DNA from: Hymenopus coronatus
Lineage: Eukaryota; Arthropoda; Insecta; Mantodea; Hymenopodidae
Direction: 5' to 3'
DNA length: 64,000 nt
NCBI GenBank assembly: GCA_030762935.1
Contig: CM060880.1
Coordinates: 19,461,001-19,525,000, forward strand
In this document: one piece after another, positions 35,222 to 46,485 of the stretch
Layout of the letters: every line of letters starts with the position of its first letter
Position numbering within the stretch: the first letter of the stretch is position 1
The notes under the pieces: generated by a model
Seen by the model: only the letters and a program-made list of their open reading frames with translations
What the model was told of the DNA's origin: nothing
The model's database searches: none
Program-made: the position numbers and the translations under genes

Positions 35222-35928
35222 GTGTGTCTGTGAACACGATAACTCAAAAACGAAAAAGTCGGTAAAATACCAAACTTGGTATTTAAGTTTAGTATCTTCC
35301 AGGGATGCCACACGAAGATTTTGAGAAAACCCCCCCACCCCCAACTACCCTTTACATGGAACTTTTTTCGAAAATTTTGATTTTCTCAAAAATGGCTAAC
35401 GATTTTGATTAAAATTTCGTATATTAAACATATTTACCTGACAAATAAAATGTACATCTTGAATTTTCTGGGAATAGCCTCTGAAGAGTAGTTTATTCTG
35501 GATGAATTTTACTAAATTTTGAATAACTGCTAAACCGTAAGAGATGGACAAAAACTTACTACACAAAAAATGTAGAGCACATTAAAACACACAATTTATG
35601 TTATATACATTTTTTTCGTGGAGTTCGTCGTTTTTGTGACATTCCTTATTTTTGGTTTCTGCTATGAAAAACGTATACTTTTCTCATACAGGAACTTGTC
35701 AACTCCTATCCATATAGACAAAGGAACTTCATTGACATAGCAACCAGCTTTGACTATCACTTTAACCTACAGTTGTCCCTTATTTCGCTTCTACTTACAA
35801 GGAAGCGAGTAACTAGACTATTTCTGCTATTTTTTTCTGATTAGCATAAAGTAAATAAAAGTATAAGCTTTTTAAGAATAATTTGTTGCTGAGATATGGA
35901 GAAAGTCATGTGAATGGTACACATCAGA
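35040..35928 (-). mobile_element. Family A, end-to-end, among the best preserved
   Basis: At 889 bp this is the longest uninterrupted copy. The palindrome is at 35040-35082, with a (GT)n array at 35178-35220, an eight-C run at 35331-35338 and outer end GAATGGTACACATCAGA. It has a 107-codon frame across the palindrome side that recurs in other copies and has no recognisable domain. Confidence 0.9.
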
Positions 35929-35929
35929 T

Positions 35930-36992
35930 TTTTTGTAATGCAAGGTTGGCGATGCTTTGCAATGGGAATATTATATTATAGAATGCTCATAACGTTTATG
36001 TTACAAGTTAACATACTTTTATTGTGAAAGTCTACAAATATTTGTAATCTGTACACATTGTGAAAGAAACCCCAGGTTTAGTATTCACCTATTCGTTTTT
36101 AGGTTCTGATGCTCTCTCTTTCTCGGACCTTCTTATAAAATGGTTTTTGATGGATATGGAAATCAGTGCAACACACCAATTTATTTCCGTTCAGCTCTCC
36201 TCTGTCTTCCTCAAAGAAAGTAATATGAGTTCTCGCATGTACAGCAAGTCATCACATTACATACAACTTGATGCCGCATATTTAGAGGAAGACACACAAA
36301 AAGGCCCCCATAACTTCTGAAGTTTAGAAATAGCCATCTTCACTTCGCGGTTACCCCAATAACAGGTCTTTTTTTGCGAAATCGCTTAGTTTTCCCGTAA
36401 AGCCTGCCTTAATAATGTACTCGGCCATCGCACACCGCGGTCAGCAGTCACACCTGACCTGAACTTATGAATTGCTTCCCATCCTGAAACCGTCAATACG
36501 CTTTACCTTTACTTCTCGAAGTGGTTTTACAACACAGGCCGCCGCCCCTCGTCTGCCCCTTTTATTCATGTGACCCAAGTAACATGTGCTCATTTCCGTA
36601 AACTCAGGGTTATTACTACTGGGTCTTTAAGAACAAGGAGAGACAAGTTTCCTTATTCTGGAGAAAGTAGAACATGACAGTCATTTGTTGCGGGTAAAGC
36701 AACTACACAACTGTTTATTAATACATTCGGCCAAACAACCATTATGGACAGTAAGTCAAGTGTTGTTTTAATATTGGAAGAAAGAAACTGATAAAGCAAT
36801 TTCCACAAGGTAACTTGCCAAAATCTGCAAACGCGACAGGACACAAGTGAATAACATTCTAAGAAATAAAGAAGGCATTTCAAAAGAATGGGAAGAAAGC
36901 AAAACGGAATAAAAAGAACAGAAGGGAGTAGAAGTACGGTGAAGGGAATAATTTCGTTTACTAATTGATGATTTTAGTCAGGATCTCTTAGG
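35930..36992. other. No recognisable gene
   Basis: Unique-looking sequence. An 86-codon + frame at 36060-36320 and a 76-codon minus frame at 36653-36883 have no visible domain. Confidence 0.4.
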
Positions 36993-37247
36993 GTGCATTG
37001 TACGGCGCAAGCTGCAATAGACGACTTCGCTAGGTTGACCAAATTTGAAAGCCTCTCTCCCTCTCTGATGCTCAACTCACGCTCTACCAGTTACCCCTTC
37101 TCAACGAGTTCTTCCTCACTGGGAAATGTCCGAGCCGAACCAGTGCACAGCGACTCTGCACCTCGTTTGGAAGGTCCTAATTTAAGTTCTCACAAGCTAG
37201 GAAACTCTCGAGCAGTGGTGAGTAATGATACAGGAAAAACACTATAG
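36993..37247 (+). CDS. Weak candidate exon, unknown product
   Basis: An 84-codon + frame rich in serine lies in a locally GC-richer patch. A splice-donor match (GTGGTGAGTAAT, around 37213-37224) falls near its end, as for an internal or first coding exon. It contains no recognisable domain, no transmembrane segment and no repeat homologue in this window. No matching acceptor or neighbouring exon could be identified, so it may equally be chance. Confidence 0.15.
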   Translation: MHCTAQAAIDDFARLTKFESLSPSLMLNSRSTSYPFSTSSSSLGNVRAEPVHSDSAPRLEGPNLSSHKLGNSRAVVSNDTGKTL

Positions 37248-38213
37248 ACAGCGAAGGTATAAAATTGCAAGATTTTGTTGCTAAATAAAATACATATCAA
37301 GCTATGCTGATTCTGTTTACTGTAATGTACATAAATAAAACAAGATATTAATCACAAAGTGCATAGCGTTTACTTTTAATAATAATTTGTAGGTATTGCT
37401 GTAACTAATGAAGTGATGAACCAGGTCTCTTATCCGATTTGAAAAATGCCAATCAAATTTACCGGTCAGTTGTACTAACGGTCATTTATCCTAACAGCGA
37501 TTGGTGGCCGTTTATACAGATTTCCCTAGAGTTGGTAGAATTCTAATACCATCCTTCCCACACAATGAATAATTCTCCAAGGAACATCCTGACAGAAACG
37601 AAGGATAAAATGAGAATTCTAGGAGTGACTGATGGCGATCATGTCACAAATCCAAGCATTCCAGCGTATCTGCTTAGGAACAATACTTAAGATGTCGAAA
37701 AACATCTGGTAACTTCTCTAAATGTGCTTAAAGGAAACAAGGCCCTAATCTCGCTAAAGTTAGATTAACCAAGTTTGTGTAGGTACCCATTGGGAGAGAA
37801 ACATGGGGCCTATGGCCCTGAAACTTCGCACCTTATTTTGTTACCTTTTCTTGTATTGAAGCAGGGCTATGAAATTTATTCCCTGATCTTCACAAGTTTG
37901 TCAAACATTTTACGTAAAAACTAAAAGTAGTTCACAGTTCATATCATACTCTTGAATCATTCAGCTTCAGTATGTATACGTCATTCTAGTTTAAAAAGCA
38001 GTTCTGAAATGCAGAACTGAGAGAATCGTGATTACAGACAAAATAAACTCAAGTCACCGATGCAACAAATTTGGTATCTCACTGGCCAGAAATAATTAAT
38101 TGCATCACAACGGTTGTCAGGGAACACATATCCAATTAAATGGAAACAACAGAACCTGTCCGAAACTTTCACTAAACAACGCGTCTTTTAATGATTGTTC
38201 AATAATGCAAAAA
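37248..38213. other. No recognisable feature
   Basis: About 1 kb of AT-rich sequence with no shared repeat. Confidence 0.45.
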
Positions 38214-38295
38214 CAAATATATATTATATTCACATGATTTTCTCTACCCACTCTTCTAACACAAGCCTATTTTTGTGTCCGCTTTATGTAATGAA
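38214..38295 (+). mobile_element. Family A, left-end fragment
   Basis: ATTCACATGATTTTCTCTAC and the following CACTCTTCTAACACAAG match the left end of a divergent copy. The rest is missing. Confidence 0.45.
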
Positions 38296-38621
38296 ATGGA
38301 TAATTCTATGTATATGATGTAGCCAATTAGCACGGTATTTATCAGCCCTAGCTATTATCTCTTACATCCATTATCACTGGCGTTTGGTTTCATTTTAAAT
38401 ACGGTCTTCCCTGATTCCCTCTTTTGTTGTTTTTCTTAGAAATTTCGTTTCTGAACTTTTTACTACAGTTGTTTCTGTTGGTATGCCAAATCCCACTTCC
38501 ATACAGCAAAGTTGGCATTGCCATATTTCGAAGGACTTTACCATTCTTTCAGTTCAGATTTGTTCTTTAGTGTCATGTACAGTGCTACAAATCTCTCCTC
38601 TTGATCTAGCCTCTGGTTCCC

Positions 38622-38805
38622 AAAGTAGCGGGTTGAAGCCAGGCAGAGGGCGGTGGCCTTCCTTCGGAAAGAAACTAAATCCCGTGGTCCTATGTTGTAG
38701 ATTTACGGCAAAGCAAAATTAAGTGATATTTCAGGCCCAATATAGAATGGAACGCTAAGAAGCAAGAAGTTAACGCACTCCATAAATAAAACTTAATTTC
38801 TTCCC
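38622..38805 (+). mobile_element. SINE family 2, decayed
   Basis: Begins inside the head (GCGGGTTGAAGCC) and keeps CCTTCCTTCGGAAAG, GTAGATTTACGGCA, GAATGGAACGCTAAG and CCATAAATAAA. It has several internal deletions and lies directly upstream of an intact copy. Confidence 0.75.
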
Positions 38806-38824
38806 CAAAATAATTTATGGGATA

Positions 38825-39143
38825 TAACTTGCTATCCGTCGCCCTCCGTGGTGTAATGGTTACCATAGCTTCATATACCCACGGTCGCGGGTTGAAACCG
38901 GCGGAGGATGATGGGTTTTTTCGGGCGTACAAATCCTTAGCAGGGCTACCTTCAGAAGGGAAATAAAGCCGTTGGTCCCTTGTCCTAGATTTACGGCACG
39001 CAAAAGAACCTCAAGCCTCGTAGAGAGGCCTCTGAGCAAAATTAATCAGTTTTTCACGCAACAATATAGAATGGGACGCTGAGAACCTTAGTAGTTAAAA
39101 GAGCGTCCATAAATAAAAAGTAATTTCATTTAACTTGCTATCC
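38825..39143 (+). mobile_element. SINE family 2, complete, with 13-bp target duplication
   Basis: A 293-bp body (38838-39130) lies between exact TAACTTGCTATCC copies at 38825-38837 and 39131-39143. The head is tRNA-like: A box TGGTGTAATGG, B box GGGTTGAAACC. The body follows (TTTTTTCGGGCGTAC, GTTGGTCCC, ATAGAATGGGACGCTGAG) and the tail is ATAAATAAAAAG. This is the reference copy for the five other family 2 copies here. Confidence 0.93.
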
Positions 39144-39399
39144 TATACTATCCTTTGTAACAATTTTTCAACCGACAAGATCTTCATCCTTGAAAGGCAA
39201 CATAGATTTTTCTTTTGAGAATCCACTACGTATTATAGAGAATAAAAATAAGTTACAAAAGCATCTCATAGACAAATTCGCCTGTATGGCATTTTGCATT
39301 TGAGGAGGATCTGCATGAAAGTTAAGGGAATGATTAAAGAATTGTTGTCAGTGAAAGAGGTGCTATATTTAACAATTGAATTGTGTCAAAAATGTCCAC

Positions 39400-39670
39400 C
39401 CCCTAATGCTGGAGCTGGCGGGCTGCCAATTCTTCCCTAACGCATTACAGCGTGTTTATGGGGGAGGGCGCCTTGATTCGCAACTGCACACACGACATCT
39501 GCGGCGGAAGAAGTCACGCCACATGATCAATACGACAAAACTGCCGCAGGGGGGCTCTGCCTTCACCACACACTTCATCACTGCAATTAAGCCTTCTTTA
39601 CACAAAACGGCGTCATTTAAAGTGGAACACTCAAACCCTACATCTGCATTCAAAATCGAAACTTGAGGGT
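39400..39670. other. GC-richer unrecognised segment
   Basis: A compact patch (GGGGGAGGGCGCC, CATCTGCGGCGGAAG, CTGCCGCAGGGGGGC) open on both strands for 81-96 codons. Composition sets it apart from the AT-rich flanks. No domain was recognised. Candidate explanations are an unknown exon, a CpG-like regulatory patch or an old insertion. Confidence 0.3.
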
Positions 39671-40005
39671 TGTGACAACGCAATGGCGAAATTTCTAACA
39701 TCAGCAGTTTTCAACGATTTGTTTTGAAATGCTTGCCACCAAATGCTCATTCATTACACGGCTGGAATGTAAACGTTCAAGTTCACTTCTGTAATTGTAT
39801 GAAAAGGTTTTCGTTACTAAAGCCAGAGGTGCAATTCTTTCTTTGTGTACAGGCTTGTTGAAATATTCAATTGATTTATTTCATAAGGAAGCATCACATT
39901 GATTTTAAAGATCGACCTGGGATTTTGTTTAATGAAAGTAGATCAAATATAAAGTACTGTGTCTGGGCTTTTTCTAACATAGGCCTAAGTTTCAAAACAA
40001 AAAAA
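39671..40005. other. No recognisable feature
   Basis: AT-rich spacer leading into the family A tandem. Confidence 0.4.
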
Positions 40006-40736
40006 TCCGGTGTGTTCCATTCACATGACCTTCTCTACATCTCTGCAACAAATTACTGTTAAAAAGCTAACGCTTCTATTTACTTCATGCTAATCGAGAA
40101 AAAGTTAGTAGAAATAGTCTCATTACTTACTTCCTTGTAAGTAGAAGCGAAATAAGGGAGTACCATAGGTTAAAGCGATAGTCAAAAGTTGAAACCAAAA
40201 ACAAAGAATATCTCATAAACTATCAACTCCACGAAAAAAAATGCATATAACATAAATTGTGTGTTTTAATGTACTCTACATTTTTTGTGTGGTAAGTTTT
40301 TGTGTATATCTCATACGGTTTAGCAGTTATGCAAAATTTCGTAAAATTCATCCAGAATAAAGCAGTCTTCAGAGGCTATTCCCAGAAAATTCAAGATATA
40401 CATATTATTTGTCAGGTAAATATCTTTATTATACGATATTTTAATCAAAATCGTTAAAGACATTTTTGAGAAAGTCAAAATTTTGGAAAAAGGGTAGTTG
40501 GGGGTGGGGGATTTTCTTGAAAATCTTCGTGTCGCATCCAAGTTTGGTATTCAAAGGTCTTTTCGTTTTTGAGCTATGCTGTCCACACGCACACACACAC
40601 GGACCTTTTTGTAAAAATACTTTTTGAATTCAGGGGGACCCAAAGCATATTTCCGGTAAAAGCTCGGTATTGAATTTTTGGGCGGAAATGCAATACCTTC
40701 TCTATACACTATGTACATAGTACGTGTAGAAAAAGC
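40006..40736 (+). mobile_element. Family A, end-to-end, first of a head-to-tail pair
   Basis: Left end TCCGGTGTGTTCCATTCACA. A middle stretch is shortened after GTCAAAAG. Short CA array at 40588-40600 and a palindrome at 40695-40736. The A-run after it is shared with the next copy. Confidence 0.87.
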
Positions 40737-40741
40737 AAAAA

Positions 40742-41531
40742 TTGATGTGCTTCATTCACATGATTTTCTTACATTGCTGTAACAAATTGTTAAAAGGTTT
40801 ATTCTTTTACCGACATCATTCTAATCGAGATAAACATCAGCCAAAATGGTCGTATTACTTGTTTCCTTGTAAGTGGAAGGGAAATAAGGGAATACACTTG
40901 GCTAAAGTGATAATATTTTAAAAGTTGGTCGCCATATGGATGAAATCAGTTTCTTTGAGAAAATCTAAATTATTAAAACTGAAAGCAAAAACAAGGGATA
41001 TCTTGGAAATGGTCAACTGCACGAAAACAATGTACACAACATAAATTAGTTCTGCGTTTTTTGTGCAGCAAGGTTTTGTCTATGTCTTGCGGTTTATCAG
41101 TTATCCAAACTTCAGCAAAATTCATCCGGAATAAAGAGGACTTTAGAGGCTATTCTCAGGAAACTCAATATATGCATTTTAATTGTCAAGTAAATATCTT
41201 TAATATTTTAATCAAAACCGTTTGAGCCATTTTTGAGAAAATCAAAATGTTCGAAATATTACCATGTAAAGGGTAGTTTGAAATTGGGAGGGGGAATTTT
41301 TTTTAATTAAAATCTTCGTGTCGCATCCTTGGAATAAACATAACTTAAATACCAAGTTTGGTATTTTACCGAATTTTCGTTTTTGAGTTATCGTGTTCAC
41401 AGACACATGCACATTTTTCTAAAAATGTTTTATACAGGGGACTCTAAAACGTGTATTTCCGGTGAAATCTCTGTATCGAATTTTTGGGTGGGGTGCAATA
41501 CCTTCTCTACCTAGTACTATGTAGAGAAAGT
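40742..41531 (+). mobile_element. Family A, end-to-end, second of a head-to-tail pair
   Basis: Starts five bases after the previous copy (TTGATGTGCTTCATTCACAT). The CA array is almost absent. The palindrome is shortened (CTTCTCTACC ... GTAGAGAAAGT), ending at 41531. Confidence 0.85.
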
Positions 41532-41535
41532 AAAA

Positions 41536-42136
41536 CATGTTTACAAATCAATTATTCACAAATAATGATACCTTACAAACACGCATAGGTACTTAAAACA
41601 TATTAAACGAGAGAACTTATAAAACTGAGCAATTTTTTTCTTTTCTTTTACTCTTTCTTTCTTTGTACCCACCCTGGGGGGGGGGAACTATCTACGGACG
41701 AATTTCTTTGTACTAAATGAACACTTAAGTTGTTATCCTTAGTGTGGTCTTGTGCGTAGACCTTGGAAGTGTAATTTTGTACTTGTATATCTTTTAACAA
41801 TTAGGATTTTGTCCGAATTGCCTTAATAGAGACTTAACTGGTTCAGCTCTTTTCATAAACTGCAAATTTTTTATTTCAGTTTTAACTGAATATGTTTTAT
41901 TTAATTACAAAAGACGTGTAATTGTTTAAGTTTCAAATTTTTAATGTTTATATGTTCACTGTTAAACAAATCGTTATTAATTTTTGTTTTTTTAAATTTC
42001 TACTACTCGTAATTGCCTTACTTTAAAGCTCCGTATAACTGACAACTGTTTCGCAAAAATAATATTCATGCTTATTTTTAACTAATTTTAAATTGTCGAA
42101 GCTAAACATACTCCGGGGTACAAAATATTACACCAC
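41536..42136. other. No recognisable feature
   Basis: AT-rich, with a G-run at about 41680-41687. Nothing else. Confidence 0.45.
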
Positions 42137-42640
42137 CTGATGCGACACTTATTTTCGGTAAAATCCTCCAAGCCCAAATTCTAGACTAGAACATTTTCCA
42201 AAAATTATGATTTTCTCAGAAACAGCTCTAACGATTTTGATATACTCATGTTTTTTGTTTTGTTTTTATTTTGGTAGTGTTTAGCGCCCGCTTTTATTGC
42301 TCTGGTACCGCAGGCGATGACACTGATGATACATGAAGATGGAGCCCCGGTGGAATGAGATGACGGGGGAATCCGGAGAACCCGGAGAAAACCCGCCTAT
42401 GCGCCGCTTTATCCACCGCATGCGGTCGCTTGGGATCGAACCCGGGCCGTCTAGGTGAGAAGCGGCCACGGCGCGACCCATATATCTATGCGATAACCTA
42501 GCAGCCAGTTTAAAAGACGGCTATCGGCTTAGCCTTGAGCATTCCGTTATTTCCCATGTGCCTACAAGAAAATAAAGACTATTTCTGTTAATATTTATTT
42601 TGATTGGGATGAACTAGATAAGCTTATTTAAGAATGTTAT
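42137..42640 (-). mobile_element. Family A, fragment split by a SINE
   Basis: GATGCGACACTTATTTTCGG to AACAGCTCTAACGATTTTGA (42137-42243), then a SINE, then GCGATAACCTAGCAGCCAG to TTGATTGGGATGAACTAG (42490-42620). Sequence between these parts of the consensus is missing, so deletion accompanied or followed the SINE insertion. Confidence 0.65.
42251..42480 (-). mobile_element. SINE family 3, near complete, inside family A
   Basis: The GTTTTTATTTTGG tail side is at the left, then GTGTTTAGCGCCCGC, GAGCCCCGGTGGAATGAG and GGAGAACCCGGAGAAAACCC. The head at the right has the minus-strand B box GGTTCGATCCC. Possible imperfect duplications (ATATACTCATG / ATATATCTATG) flank it, but they differ at several positions. 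Confidence 0.85.
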
Positions 42641-42981
42641 ACGGCATGCGATCGAGACAAACGTTTGTAAAATAAATCGAATTACACAATTTGTTGTAGT
42701 TAAAAAGGGATACTGGAAACAGAAGCGATAATCAAATTGAGAGATTCTTCCATAGCATGGCTGGAAAATATGGATGGCGACAGCTCTTCAGAAATGGCAA
42801 AAGTAATAGAAAATTCAAACCAATAAAGCAGCATATAATTTATTTGAAGTAATGTGTGCATGTAATAAGTCTGTTTCTCTATAATTAACCAGATATACCA
42901 AATGCATGTCGAATGAATATTAATTCACGGGCTATTCCGGGATATATACATTTTTATTCTTCATACAAGTATTTTAAAAAA

Positions 42982-43784
42982 TCTGTGTACCATTCACATG
43001 ACTTTCTCTATATCTCTGCAATAAATTATTTTTAAAAAGCTTATGATTCTATTTACTTCCTGCTAATCGAGAAAAAATTAGCAGAAATAGTTTTTATTAT
43101 AAGGGAGTACCATAGGTTAAAGTGATAGTCAAAAGCTGGTTGCTACGACTGAAGTTCCTTTGTATGGACACGAGTTCACAAAGTTCTGTATGAGAAAAAT
43201 ATAAGATTTTATAGCTTAAACTAAAAACATGGAATATCTCAAAAGCAATCAACTCCACGAAAAAAATGTATACAACATAAATTGTGTATTTTAATGTGCT
43301 CTACATTTTTTGTGTGGTAAGGTTTTGTCTCTCTCTTACAGTTTAGCACTTATACAAAATTCTGTAAAATTCACTCAGAATAAAGTAGTCTTCAGAGGCT
43401 ATTCCTAGAAAATTCAAAATATACATTTTATTTGTCAGGTAAATATCTTTAATTTAACCCAAATCGTTGGCCATTTTCTACAAAATCAAAATTTTTGAAA
43501 AAAGTTCCATGTAAAGGGTAGTTTGGAGTGGGGGGATTTTTCTCAAAATCTTCGTGTCGCATCCCCGGAAGATACTAAACTTAAACACCAAGTTTGGTAT
43601 TTTACCGACTTTTCGTTTTTGAGTTAATCGTGTTCACAGACACACGGACCTTTTTCTGAAAATACTTTTTTTGGATACAGGAGACCCTAAAACATATATT
43701 TCCGGTGAAATCTCGGTATCGAATTTTTTGGTGGAGTGCAATACATTCTCTATACACTATGTACATAGTGCGTATAGAAAAAGT
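42982..43784 (+). mobile_element. Family A, end-to-end copy, first of a head-to-tail array
   Basis: Left end TCTGTGTACCATTCACATGA. The palindrome is at 43743-43784. The CA array is reduced to CACACGG, showing that the array is not essential to the family. Confidence 0.87.
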
Positions 43785-43853
43785 AAAAATTAAACATGTG
43801 GTATTTTATATGAATTGCTAGAGCCAATAAAGTTGCCATGGGAAAATAAAAAA

Positions 43854-44732
43854 TCTGATGTGTACCATTCACATGACTTTCTCCATATACCTGCAACAAA
43901 TAATTCTTAAAAAGCTTATACTTCTATTTACTTTATGCTAATCAGAAAAAAAAAAAAAATAGCAGAAATAGTCTAATTACTCGCTTCCTTGTAAGTAGAA
44001 GCGAAATAAGGGACAACCGTAGGTTAAAGTGATAGTCTAAAGCTGGTTGCTATGTCAATGAAGTTCCTTTGTTTATATGGATAGGAGTTGACAAGTTCCT
44101 GTATGAGAAAAGTATGTTTTTCATAGCAGAAACCAAAAATAAGGAATGTCTAAAAAACGACGAACTCCACGAAAAATGTATATAACATAAATTGTGTGTT
44201 TTAATGTGCTCTACATTTTTTGTGTAGTAAGATTTTTTCCATCTCTTACGGTTTAGCAGTTATTCAAAATTTAGTAAAATTCATCCAGAATAAACTACTC
44301 TTTAGAGGCTGTTCCCAGAAAATTCAAGATATACATTTTATTTGTCAGGTAAATATGTTTAATATACGAAATTTTAATCAAAATCGTTAGAGCCATTTTT
44401 GAGAAAATCAAAATTTTCGAAAAAAATTCCATGTAAAGGGTAGTTGGGGGTGGGGGGATTTTTCTCAAAATCTTCGTGTCGCATCCGTGGAAGATACTAA
44501 ACTTAAGTACCAAGTTTGGTATTTTACCGACTTCGTTTTTGAGTTATCGTGTTCACAGACACCCGGACACACACACACACACACACACATGGACCTTTTT
44601 GTGAAAATGGTTTTTTTTTTGGATATTGGGGAACCTAAAACATATATTTCCGGTGCAATCTCGGTATCGAATTTTTGGGTGGAGTGCAATACTTTCTCTA
44701 TACACTATGTACATAGTGCGTATGGAGAAAGT
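43854..44732 (+). mobile_element. Family A, end-to-end copy, second of the array
   Basis: At 879 bp it is the same length as the nested copy at 8231, and it shares many variants with it, including TGTACCATTCACATGACTTT and ACGACGAACTCCACGAAAAA. The two look like the youngest pair in the window. It has a GGGGGTGGGGGG block, a CA array at 44570-44589 and the palindrome at 44691-44732. Confidence 0.9.
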
Positions 44733-44744
44733 AAAAATAGGGGA

Positions 44745-44959
44745 ACATTTTGATGTGGAGAGAATTATCTTAAAAATCTTTGTGTTGCATACTTAGGAGA
44801 AGTTGACTTAAATACCAACTATCCTTTTGTTTTTGGGTCGTGCTTTCACTCCGAACTTTTTGTGTGTTTATTCGATCGGGGGGGGGGGGGGGGAATCAGA
44901 GGCATCAAAACCTGAATTTTTGGCGAAATCTTCAATTTTGGATATGTGGCAGAGAAAGT
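44745..44959 (+). mobile_element. Family A, 3' fragment
   Basis: Starts near the G-rich block and runs ATCTTTGTGTTGCATACTTA, CGAACTTTTTGTGTG, a G15 run at 44879-44893, and a CAGAGAAAGT end. It sits between two end-to-end copies. Confidence 0.65.
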
Positions 44960-44974
44960 AAAATTTAATGCATA

Positions 44975-45735
44975 TATAACTTTAAGTGTTTCATTCACAT
45001 GAGTATCTCTACATATCTACAACAAATTATTGTTAAAAAGCTAATTCTATTTATTTCATGGTAATCGAGATAAAATTACCAGAAAAAGTCTTATTAGTAG
45101 AAGTAAAATAAGGGAATACACTAGGCTAAAGTGATAGTCAAAAGATGGTTGCTATGCGATTGGAGTTCCTTTGTTTGTATGGACAGGAGTTGACAAATTC
45201 CCAAATGAGAAAAGCCCAGTAATTTATAGCTGAAACAAATAAAAAGGAATATCTATAAAAACGATCAACTGCAGGAAAAAAATGTATATAACATAAATTG
45301 TGTGTTTTAACGAACTCTACATTCTATAAGTTTCTGTCTATCTCTTACGGTTTACCAGTTACGCAAACTTTTGCAATATTTATCCAGAATAAAGCTGTCT
45401 TTAGAGGCTATTCCCAGAAAATTCAAAATATACATTTTACCTGACATGTATATGTCGTTGATATACGACTTTTTAATCAAAATCGTTAAACATTTTTGAG
45501 AAAATCAAGATTTTCGAAAAATTTTCCAAGTAAAGGGTAGTTGGAAATTTGGTGATTTTCTTGAAAATCTTCGTATCGCATCCTTGGAAGATACTGAACT
45601 TAAATACCATTTTTCAAAAAATGTTTTTGTTTTGGATTCGGGGGACCCAAAACATATATTTCCGGTGAAATCTCGGCATCGAATTTTTGGGTGCACTACA
45701 ATACCTTCTGTACATAGCACACGTGAAGAGAAAGT
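44975..45735 (+). mobile_element. Family A, end-to-end copy, last of the array
   Basis: The left end is degenerate (TTTAAGTGTTTCATTCACAT) and the body is normal up to ATACCATTTTTC. A small deletion removes the CA array. The palindrome is shortened but closes in AGAGAAAGT. Confidence 0.82.
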
Positions 45736-45792
45736 AAAAAAAATACTAAAACAATAGGTCACAAAAAGGTCAATATCCGTGAAATATATGTA

Positions 45793-45805
45793 AGAGAGAG
45801 GGGGG

Positions 45806-45889
<84 letters not shown>
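45793..45889. repeat. (AG)n microsatellite
   Basis: About 97 bp of AG dinucleotides with one G9 interruption near 45800-45809. On the minus strand it creates a poly Ser-Leu open frame that should not be taken for a gene. Confidence 0.95.
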
Positions 45890-45892
<3 letters not shown>

Positions 45893-46485
45893 GTGTAGGA
45901 TGTGTGTAGACCATAAACCACCACGAAATCAATTAATAATTTATGGATTTACACATTTAGCATTTTATTCGCAAGAGTTGATTATTCAGGGAATAACGAA
46001 ATCAATCATTTTGAAATGCACCATGAGGCGCGAGTGCGCACTATCGAACTACCGCTGTCGACTGCTCACTCGCCGGCAACTCTCTTCCCTGCGTTCCCCT
46101 AGAAACAGACGAGCACACGCTTCGCTGGAGGCAAACATTTGTTCCAGGTCTACGTGTACTGCATTTAGCGACAGTAAAAATGGCAGTTAATTAGTAACGC
46201 CGAACGGGCGCCTGTATGTTTAATGGATATCCGCTGTTGCCATAATCACGAACTGAAAACTGTCTGCGGTTTCGTGTATTACATTTAGTTGACTCTTGAA
46301 TTATAAATCACACACCACATGCCTGTCTTGTTGGACACAATACCAAAGTTTGTCGCGTCACACGTCAATTGATTTATTACTTTTTCTAAAGCTTAATTGC
46401 ATTAAAGTTTTGAATCCAAAAATCAAATACTGAGGCTTGTTTTGAAACAGGCTCCTTCAGAGTATTGTGTTGCACTTCAAAAAAA
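45890..46485. other. Unrecognised, with a GC-richer core
   Basis: 46019-46220 is GC-richer (GAGGCGCGAGTGCGC, CTCGCCGGC, AACGGGCGCC) and lies in a 96-codon + frame. No domain or repeat relationship was seen. Confidence 0.3.

Noticed and set aside
45505..45924. 139-codon minus-strand frame with a long Ser-Leu run
   Set aside because: The run is the (AG)n microsatellite read backwards, and the rest is family A.
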